This document shows, in pieces, positions 55,676 to 64,000 of a DNA stretch of 64,000 nt (position 1 is the stretch's first letter; every line of letters starts with the position of its first letter). Source of the stretch: Paratinospora sagittata (taxonomy: Eukaryota > Streptophyta > Magnoliopsida > Ranunculales > Menispermaceae). Position numbers and translations under genes: made by a program. The notes beneath the pieces are model-generated. The model was not told the origin of the DNA, did not search any database, and worked only from the letters and a program-made list of their open reading frames with translations. The DNA is taken from NCBI GenBank assembly GCA_035771175.1, contig CM069598.1, forward strand, positions 13,932,539-13,996,538, given 5' to 3'.

Positions 55676-57100
55676 GATATGACTAAAAGAAATTAAACCA
55701 TTATTATCAATAGTTAACAGATCTAATAATCAGTTTGTTGCAATTTGTTCATTTTTTGTTTTGTTTTTTGCCCCTTAAACAACATACAACATGATGATAA
55801 AATATTTAAAAAATAAAACGACCTTTTTTGTTTTTTTAAATTCATCGTCTTCTTAATCGTCTTCTTCTCTTCCATCAATTGTAGATATAGAAACAATTAA
55901 TATATATAGTACGGATGTGATTTTTTTTAATAGATCAATAAAAATAAATATTTGCAAGCACACAAGGTGAGTTGTAGCACTTAACAAGGTCGATCCACAA
56001 AGATTGAACTAATTACTCCAGATTTTTAGCAAATAAATTAAAAAATATTATATATTGAATAAGTCAAAGGAAAATTATGATTGTTTCTAACATCCTAAGA
56101 CTTTGAATGCAATAAATAAAAAGAATTTAAAACAAAATTTAAATAAACTTCAAATAAAAATAAAGAAATTAAATGAACAAAAAAAAGCAATAACTAACAA
56201 GAAGTAAATATAAGAAATACAAAAAAAAAAAACTAAAATTACTAGAAATAAAACTTCATTAATGTAAAATAAAAAGAAGAAAACTTACAGAACTCCAAAT
56301 CATTGGGCAATGTCACCTTACCCAAAGCTTGAATGAGCAAGTAAAAATAAATCTATCCTAAAAAATAAAAATGAAAATGAGAGTCGAGATTAGATCCATT
56401 CTTTTGAAATTTAACCTTATTTATAGATGTGCCCACCTCTTGATTTTTAAAAACAAAAAATACATCCACCACCTATTATTCTCTAAAACATATCCTCTAA
56501 AAATGGTCATTTTCTAAATTACATAAAGATTTTTTTCAATTAAGAAAATACGAAAAAGATTGTGCCCATATGTAGAGAAAATTCTTTTTTCTTCTTTTTA
56601 ACATGTATGACATCTTTTTCTTCCATAAATTGGTTGATATGAGCTCAATTAGATCTTCATCAAATATTGCAACTATATGGGCTCCTTATTTTAAAATCTT
56701 TAAGTTGATTAGAATCCAATCAAACGGACTCGGATTGATCATTTAAGCCTTATTGGATCTAACGTCTCGGCTTCTCCACATCTGATTCATGAAGATATGT
56801 AGTGTGAATCTTTTTAAAATATGCAATCTCATCCTTTGATCCTGAAAATATCTAAAAAATACTTGAAAACCAAGTGAGACACCTACATACCCAAAAATAA
56901 ATAAAAGCTCAATAACCTTATTAAAAAAAATTAAAATAATAAAAAATAAAAAATGCATTATTAAAATAGTCTAAAAATGACCTAAAAATTTAAAATGTGA
57001 TGTAAAGACATTTTTATTATTATTATTATTTTTAGCCTAAAAACACTAAAAATAGGGGTAAAAATATGTAAAATTGTGACTTCATCACATACAATATAGT

Positions 57101-57130
57101 ATAATATAATATAATATAATATAATATAAT
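57101..57130. repeat. (ATAAT)6 microsatellite
   Basis: Six perfect pentamers followed by degenerate ones to about 57165. Confidence 0.95.
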
Positions 57131-57327
57131 ATAACATTACATAATATAATTTAATATAATATAATCATATCACTGAAAGAAAGCCATTATTGTAAAAAAA
57201 CTCTTTGAAAAAAATTATTATATTAGGTCATTTACATAATAGTTTGAATGACAAGTAATATATTAACAAAAAAAAATTGTATTACTTTAATCTATGACAT
57301 ATGATACAAAATAACGATGAGAGGAGG

Positions 57328-57359
57328 TTCTCCGCATGTAAAGCGGGGTTGCAAGCTGG
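57328..57359 (+). other. Helitron-like 3' terminus
   Basis: TCTCCGCATGTAAAGCGGGG forms a GC hairpin (CCGC/GCGG), followed by TTGCAAG and CTGG before a T. Plant Helitrons end with a hairpin about 10 bases before CTRR. The 5' end could not be located, so the element body is not called. Confidence 0.35.
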
Positions 57360-57541
57360 TATATATATATATTTTATTTTTTTCTGAAGGGACTATATAT
57401 TATAATATTAATTATGTTTTACCAATTTTTATCTTTAGAACAATCATTATTAATTTACAATAATAATTTATCTAATTATATGGTTAATATGTTGGAAATT
57501 TTTTATTTGTTTCAGTTCTGCACACTTTTCTTTTATCCTAA

Positions 57542-57800
57542 CTAGTCAACGGTACGTGTGTTACACGTAAACAACAATCATCCTATAATAAAGTAGAGTT
57601 TTAATTAAATATATATTGATTGAATTGAATTCATTGAGTTGATTATTTAAATATAATTCTCCACTAAAGAATGGTAATACACATCTATAATGTTTCTTTT
57701 ATATTTGATCTTTCTTCCCTTTTTCTTTTTACGGGCTTGGACCGGCATTGACCAAAAAATTTAGAATAAAGATTAGAATTCAATACATTTAAAATTGCAT
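57542..57800. repeat. Duplicated segment (partner 63605-63870), possible Helitron end
   Basis: AATAAAGTAGAGTTTTAATT, GGTAATACA and ACCGGCATTGAC stretches align with 63605-63870. On the minus strand the left edge reads ACGTGT-AAC-ACACGT, 8 bases, then CTAG and T, which would suit a Helitron 3' end, but no matching 5' end is found. Non-coding. Confidence 0.6.
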
Positions 57801-57809
57801 AATTTATTT

Positions 57810-59500
57810 TATAGTCCCTAATTACTCACAATATCATCAATAAATGGTATACAAAAATTCTCTATTCAATTAATTACAATGTCTCTAAATATGCAAGTTT
57901 ATGAAAAATAAATCATTTAATATGGAGAACTTCATTTTTTATTTATTTCAATAATATGTTATAGATAAATATAAACTACAATTTAATGGTAAGGAAAGTG
58001 GAACAACATCTCTATCTGGAATTGATGAATGCATTAATGGTCCACATTTGAAAGTGAATGACAATGTGAAAAAAATCTAAAATATTTTGTATATTTGGGG
58101 AGAAACGAGTTGACTTGGATTCCATCGAGCTTTGTATTGAATGTTTCCAACTTCTGACTTGCCGAAAATGGAAGAAAACCAAGAACAAAGAAAGGTTATC
58201 ATCAAAAGAATTTGTATGATACCTATCTAAGACCTTTGATGCCTTGGAGCCAAACTACGAAGGAAACTTGGCATAATGTTGATGTTAGAGTTAAAAGTTG
58301 CGTACCATTTTAAGGAGATTTATGATGGTATTTACATTGAAGGATCTGGTCTTTATATGGTGGAGACATGTGACACTATGGCCCCGACAATTTACTCGTT
58401 CTCCACCCATCTATTCTCAAAACTCACCCTAAAATTTAACTCGGGTTATATAATAAATCTTCCTTTTAACTTTTCACCACATAACTATTTTTGCTCTTTT
58501 TTCAATTTTGCCCCCATCCAACAAGTCAAGTGCCCAAATAAGTAATTACTCATTTTTTATTTTTTTCAAATTTTACCCGCATTTTGTAATTATTTTTGAA
58601 AGTAATTTATAGGGCTGAAATTGAAATTTTAATAGTTTAATAACTTTCACACTCATTCCCTCCTATTTTTATGTCTATATAGAATTTTCTATTTTACTTT
58701 TTCTTAATTTAAGTTTTTCTCGTTTCTATCATTTTTTTTATTTTCATACAAATTTAATCTTAATTAAAATTTAAAATTTAAAATTTGGCTGAGATTACCC
58801 TAAGCTCTTATTCGAAGCTAAAAAAATTAAGAAAAAGATTTCAAACTTTTGATTATTATTAGCTCCAATGTTATTTGTAACATTTTGTTGTAGCAGTTAC
58901 CACTTATTTCAAGAATTCATACATATAGAAAAATGAAATGGATAAAAAAAATAAGGGGTGTATGAAGTAAGTTCACAATCTATTTATTTATTTTCTTGAT
59001 ACATATATATTTCTAAATTATCACGTAGATATGTATTTAAAAAACATATATTTTTTATATTTTCCTTAAAAATGGTTAGATCTCCAAAAGACGCAATGCA
59101 GCCAACATTTTTCTATTATAGACTAAGCAGTTCCACACCTTTGAAAACCATAGGTTAGTGGGCCGTAACAATCATTTCAAATTGGAAGTAATCTGTGATA
59201 GTCTCATGCCTTCAACTAATTTGGGAGAAGGAAGAGTGGTTTATGACGTAGATGAAGAAGAGGTGCTGTAAACCATACGGTTTTGGTTTTTTGTTTCTTC
59301 AGTTTTTTTTATTTATTATTTATTGACTACTGCTACTTTGTGATAGCCAAGAATACATTATGTTAAAAAAAAAGAAAGAAAGAGAAAACAAAGACCACTA
59401 CGCAATTGGGTGTGCGGCTATTTTAAAGGAGAAGAGAAAAATATTCTCCTTCATCCTACGCCAAAAAACAATAGTTAATAATAAAAACAAGACTCACCTA
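57810..59500 (+). repeat. Flanks of a missing kinase copy (copy E)
   Basis: 57810-58385 aligns with the 3' flank of copy B (33770-34700) minus the SINE; 58447-58790 with 35264-35640; 58850-58990 with the 5' flank of copy B at 30450-30660; and 59237-59500 with 35650-35930. No kinase coding text is present between them. The frame at 58276-58545 is part of this flank and has no family features. Confidence 0.7.
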
Positions 59501-59826
59501 AAATCTCCCATGTGAATTGTGAATTAAATAAGTAAAAAAAATTAATCATAGTTGTCATTCTATCTTCAAACTAAAGATGGCAATTTGACCCGTTACTTGT
59601 GAGCTCGGACTTCGTTTGTCTTCCATGTTTTAGTTTAGCAGATCTCAACTTCTATATTAATTGAGTCTGGACCTTGTTTTCAAATATAAATTCTGTTCGT
59701 TTCAGTCCATTAATAAAATAAAACTTTACTCAACTCGACTCATATATATAACTGTCAAATTCTCTCCCCAATTTTTTCTGTCCTTCATTCACAACCATCA
59801 AGTCTATATATTACAAAATACCATGT

Positions 59827-62512
59827 ATTTCCTAAAATATCCCAATAATATCTTAATACCCCCCTCAAGTTGGAGCGTGAAGATCTCGAACGTCCAACTT
59901 GCAGAGTAAAAACTCAAAGTTTGCTTTCTCCAACGCTTTTGTAAAGATGTCTGCCAATTGAACACTAGTAAAAACATATGACGGACAAATCATCCCTTCA
60001 GTCACCGCATCTCGAACAAAATGACAGTCAGCCTCTATATGCTTTGTTCTTTCGTGAAAAATCGGATTTTGAGCAATGTACAAAGCCGACTGACTATCAC
60101 AAAACAACTTCATACCCTTCGGATGTCGCAGACCCAAGTGGCTTAAAAGTTGGTTAAGTCACTTTAACTCACACACCGTTGCTGCCATTGATCTATACTC
60201 AGCCTCCGCAGACGATCTAGACACTATTTGTTGCTTCTTGGTCTTCCACAACATAGGAGAACAACCAAGTAACTCGAACCAACCTATCAAGGAACGCCGC
60301 GTAAGTGGACAACTAGCCCAATCCGAATCACACCACCCTTCTAGACGTAGGTCACTATCAGCACGAAGCAAAATCCCTTGTCTCGGACTCTTCTTCAAAT
60401 ATCTCACGACCGTGAGAGCTGCCTCCCAATGATCCTCACGAGGTTGTTGCATAAATTGGGACAAAATATGAACCGAATATGCAAGATCAGGTCTCGTCAC
60501 AGACAAGCAAATCAATCTCCCTACAAGTCGCCTAAGGAATTCGCCCTTAGCAAGGGCCAAATTGTGATTTTGTACCATAGGAAATGCCGCAGGCTTTGCT
60601 CCCAATAAACCCGTTTCAGAAATTATCTCAAGTGTGTATTTTCTTTGACAAAGAAAAATTCCTTCTGCATTACGGGCTACCTCTAGCCCTAAGAAATATT
60701 TTAAAACTCTTAAATCCTTCATATGAAAGCACCTGCCAAGGTAATCTTTAAAAGTTGTCAATGCAACCTTATCATTCCCTGCAATAATCAAGTCATCAAC
60801 ATAAACTAACACGTTGATCTGAGTTCTTCCCCTGCACAACCCAAATAAGGAATAATCTGAATAGGATTGCACAAAACCATAATTCTTCAACGCTGTTGAC
60901 AGTTTTGCAAACCAACATCGGGGAGCTTGTTTCAGACCATACAACGACTTTTTCAACCTGCAAACCATGTTAGGATTTGTATTTTTGAAACCTGGATGAA
61001 CCTTCATATCAACCTTCTCACTTAAGTCACCGTGAAGGAAAGCATTATGCATATCCATTTGATGTACCTCCCAATTTTTAACAGCAGCAATTGCAAGAAA
61101 AATACGAATCGTCACCATTTTTGCCACAGGAGCAAATGTCTCGTTATAGTCAATTCCTTCCACCTGATGATTTTCATAGATCACAAGTCTTGCTTTGAGT
61201 CGTTCTATGCTGTCATCGGACTTATACTTAATTTTATATATCCACTGGCTCCCTAGTATTTTCTTTCCGGGTGGAAGGGTCTCCATTACCCAAGTCTCAT
61301 TGTCTTCAAGGGCTCGTATTACCTTACCCATCGCATCTCGCCATCCCGAGTCTTTTATCGCTTCTTTAAAATGCTTTGACTCATGTCCCGCTGTCACAGC
61401 TGCAAGAAAATTCCTATGTCTCACAAAAAAACGTTCACAATTCACAAAATGTGTTATAGGATAGGGCGTACCTGAGGAAGAGGAAGTAGCTGATGAATTC
61501 TCAGATGAACTTATTTTTCGTATAGTATGAGTAACAAAATCACGATACCGTGTTGAAGGAGTTTTGGTTCGTTTTCCTCACCCTAGCTCACCGTCAACTT
61601 CTACACCTTGCTCCCCCACCGTATTCTCCAGCATAGGAGTCACCACATTCCTTGGTTGGTTTGGCGCAAAAGGAAATTCTTTCTCAAAGAACTTCACATC
61701 CCTTGATACAAAGTACTCATGTGTTTCTAAATCATACAATTTTCAACCTTTCTTCCCAAAAGGATAGCCAACAAAGATACGTTTACGGCTCCTACTTGCA
61801 AATTTATCACCTTTGTGTCGTTGATTATGAGCATAGCAAAGACAACCAAATACACGAATAACATCATAAGAAGGCACTTTCCCAAACAACATTTCATATG
61901 GCGATTTAGTCTTAAGTAAAGTAGAGGGTGTCCTATTATTCAAGTGACACACTGCCAACACACATTCACCCCAAAATTTGATTGGTAAGTTCCCTTGAAA
62001 TCTTAGGGCTCTAGCCACATTTAAAATGTGTTGATGCTTTCTCTCAACTCTCTCATTTTGTTGAGGAGTCCCAACACAAGAAGTCTAAAAAATAATTCCA
62101 TTATTTTAAAAATAATCATGCAAACAATTAAATTCGGTCTCATTGTCACTTCTCACACGTTTTATCACTTGTTCAAATTGACGTTCAACCATAGCAACAA
62201 AATTAAGAAACATAGATTCAACTTTCATTTTATTGCAAAGTAAATAGACTCAAACTCCTCTTAAAAAATCATCTACTATTGTCAAAAAATAGGTAGCCCC
62301 ACACGAAGAACGAGCCTTGTAAGGCCCCCACAAATCCAAATGAACAAGTTCAAAAATCCTACCAGCTTTATTCATACTAATTGAAAAACTAGATCTAGGT
62401 TGCTTTGCACGCGGACACACATCACAAGCTTTATTGTTTGTCCTACAAGAATGACTTACAGCTGGAATCATCTTCAATGTATTTCCTAAAATACCCCAAT
62501 AATATCTTAATA
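59827..62512 (-). mobile_element. Truncated Ty1/copia element
   Basis: Minus-strand pol from integrase to RNase H. On the left a polypurine tract (CTTGAGGGGGG, 59859-59869) adjoins LTR-like DNA beginning TATTAAGATATTATTGG (59858 leftwards, outer end not found). The same 36-bp LTR start recurs at 62477-62512 on the right, fused to integrase. Gag, protease, primer site and most of the 5' LTR are therefore deleted. Confidence 0.85.
59870..62475 (-). pseudogene. Copia pol: integrase, reverse transcriptase, RNase H (degenerate)
   Basis: Integrase appears in pieces: CDVCPRAKQPRSSF and FELVHLDLWGPYK (about 62250-62450), then after a decayed stretch PIKFWGECVLAVCHLNNRTPS (61743-62018). The RT frame 60159-61445 is long, with GSQWIYKIKYKSD, QMDMHNAFLHGDL, SLYGLKQAPRCW and the intact catalytic box VYVDDLIIAGND. 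RNase H reads GWCDSDWASCPLTRRSL and SRSSAEAEYRSMA. A TGA (where Trp is usual) separates the last part LFCDSQSALYIAQNP and RTKHIEADCHFVRD (59865-60137). The GKKI and SRSSAEAEYR text differs clearly from the copia element at 1704, so it is another lineage. Confidence 0.9.
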
Positions 62513-63104
62513 ATATCCTTAGGCTCAATAAGGTCAACCCGGACCGATTCAAATGGGCCAAATTGCCTCCCCTTCTTTCTCGCATTTGAGCGACATATCC
62601 AAAAATGTTTTAAAATTGTAGAAAAAATGGTTACTTTCAAAAAGTAGAATAAAATTAAATTAATCAAAGCTAAAGTTTCATTTTATATCTTTATAGGTAC
62701 TTACATATATTGACGATTATTTCTGTAGATATAACGATCACTTCTTTTAATAGTAAAACTTTAGTTATAAAAACAACAAAACCAATATATATATAATGAC
62801 TAAAGAAATATATAATGACTAAAGAAACAAGAATGCAATTTATAATATAATAAATTACTAATGACAACTTATAGCGGGGAGGATTTATACTTGTTGAAAT
62901 GGTCCAATACAATGAGATTCAAATGGAAAGAAATACTTTCTTATAGACATGTTTACTCGTAATAAGAGACACCATGTGAATAATCGCATTCCAATAATTG
63001 AATATGTGTTATATAAATAGTCACATTTATTTAAATGAATAGTGTAATGTCAATAGACACATGTGCACATCCATTTAAGACCTTTTTATCCTCATGTGAA
63101 TAAG
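62513..63104. other. Non-coding spacer
   Basis: AT-rich, no gene. From about 62990 it becomes homologous to 49620-49750. A short GC-richer patch at 62520-62600 contains CGGACCGATTCAAATGGGCC, possibly transposon-derived. Confidence 0.5.
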
Positions 63105-63580
63105 TTCCAACAAATACCAATAAGGTGGTTGGTTCCTTGGTTCGACAAGCAAACTACGAGGTACAGTTGAGAGACTCATTATGAATTTGAATATGTTGTC
63201 GTCTATCTCTGTTGGGAGAGATGTCTTTACACCTATAAATCTTCTAATCCTGAAGGATTAGTCTCTCTTTAAAAGGAAGGAAGACACCTACTATGTGTCG
63301 AAATACCGGTACCACAAAAAAAAAATTCCAACAAAGGACACCATAAAAGAAAATTAACATGAAGACCGAAGAAATTAAGTCATCTTTATGAATATAATAG
63401 AGGAAAATTAGCATAAACTTAGCGTGCTGGTACCATAAAGAAAATTAAGGCATATTTACTTGTCAACATATAACTACTATGAACATATTTTAAAGACACT
63501 GGGATTTGATTTTGACGTTTCTCTTACTTTTATGTGTCTCTAATAATGTATGCAAAATTCATCAATTTTAAGTGGATACT
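62990..63580 (+). repeat. Second copy of the kinase-upstream flank
   Basis: Aligns with 49601-50030 on both sides of the SINE. Since that flank precedes intact kinase gene D by about 0.8 kb, a related gene may lie past the right window edge, although the flank is here followed by the 57542-type repeat instead. Confidence 0.75.
63115..63325 (+). mobile_element. SINE with A-rich tail and 10-bp target duplication
   Basis: The 211-bp insert is flanked by TTCCAACAAA (63105-63114 and 63326-63335) and ends in a run of A. Its 3' half (AGGATTAGTCTCTC, GGAAGACACCT, TGTGTCGAAA) matches the 3' end of the SINE at 34021-34219. The 5' half is different, with a weak B-box-like TTGGTTCGAC near 63137. The homologous site 49741-49765 lacks the insert. 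Confidence 0.78.
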
Positions 63581-63604
63581 TTCTTTTTATATTATTATTA
63601 TTAT

Positions 63605-63880
63605 TAGTCAACGTCAGCTGCGTTACACATAAACAATAATAATCTTATAATAAAGTAGAGTTTTAATTAAATATTATTGATTGAATTGAATTTATTGAGT
63701 TGATTATTTAAATATAATTTTTCACTAAAGAATGGTAATACAAATTTATAGTGTTTCTTTTATATTTGATCTTTTTTTTTTCTTTTTACGGACTTAGACC
63801 GGCATTGACAAAAAAAATTAGAATAAATATTAGAATCCAATACATTTAAAATTGTATAATTTCTACTACTAACAAAGAAA
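63605..63880. repeat. Copy of the 57542-57800 segment
   Basis: Aligns through AAAGTAGAGTTTTAATTAAAT, GAATGGTAATACA and ACCGGCATTGAC. The remaining 120 bases to the window end are AT-rich with no feature seen. Confidence 0.75.
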
Positions 63881-64000
63881 AATTAAGTTGACCCAAAAAA
63901 ACAAAAAACAAAAAAACAGAGAAAATTTAAAAGCTTTAGATTAGTTACCTAAAATCGGCTTTTTGAATTGAGTTCCATTGAAGAAGGGATTTTTCAGTAA

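Larger units (their letters stand above)
53241..57327. other. AT-rich spacer with low-complexity runs
   Basis: No gene is recognised. It holds a TA tract (53430-53445), a run of 19 C (53634-53652), a 58-bp direct repeat (53739-53794 and 54032-54092: TTGTTCACCGC..ACAACTACTTC), T-rich DNA and two (ATAAT)n arrays. The block 55960-57080 resembles minus-strand LTR/leader DNA (AACAAGGTCGATCCACAAAG near 55987). Frames at 53702-53932, 54946-55143 and 56743-56958 are Leu/Phe-rich artefacts. Confidence 0.6.

Noticed and set aside
58276..58545. 89-codon frame
   Set aside because: It lies in the duplicated kinase flank; the copy at 34590-34850 does not keep the frame.

Overview
The window is nuclear DNA of a flowering plant, most likely a eudicot. 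The evidence is intronless G-type (bulb-type) lectin S-receptor-like kinase genes of the Arabidopsis At2g19130 / SD-2b type, nested Ty1/copia and Ty3/gypsy LTR retrotransposons primed by initiator-methionine tRNA, tRNA-derived SINEs, AT-rich spacers and no prokaryotic features. The species cannot be named from the sequence.

The backbone is a local receptor-kinase array, all on the + strand. Copy A (1-1703 and 7257-7819, cut by the left window edge) is a pseudogene with frameshifts and stops, split by a copia element. Copy B (30844-33324) and copy D (50802-53240) are intact single-exon genes for about 810-830-residue plasma-membrane receptors: signal peptide, lectin domain, EGF-like and PAN modules, one membrane segment and a non-RD kinase. 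Copy C (37491-37717) is only a C-terminal scrap. At 57810-59500 there is flanking DNA of a further copy without the gene. Flanks of the array also recur near 49600-50030 and 62990-63880, so another copy may lie to the right.

The rest is mostly transposon in transposon. 1704-7256: complete but dead Tnt1-like copia (minus strand). 8642-21808: chromovirus-type gypsy with unequal LTRs, carrying a second, internally deleted gypsy (11516-15890). 21809-23483: pol fragment of a TAT-type gypsy. 25690-26945: long inverted-repeat DNA element whose arms carry seven short palindromes. 26961-29164: solo LTR. 34021-34219: SINE. 34886-35263: possible small Helitron. 36121-38570: rearranged block with a kinase scrap, a partial TAT copy, an inverted 59-bp segment and a copia solo LTR. 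38575-41771: second TAT copy, interrupted by a 347-bp palindromic element and fused to a truncated chromovirus pol and its LTR (41772-47050). That LTR holds a 2.3-kb insertion ending in a 371-bp palindrome. 59827-62512: truncated copia. 63115-63325: another SINE.

The genes do not form a pathway: the two intact receptors are independent paralogues whose surroundings have been repeatedly duplicated and invaded. The most unusual signals are two palindromic modules with TG...CA ends, retroviral-integrase-like 5-bp target duplications and tRNA-like cores, and the hairpin array in the inverted-repeat element.
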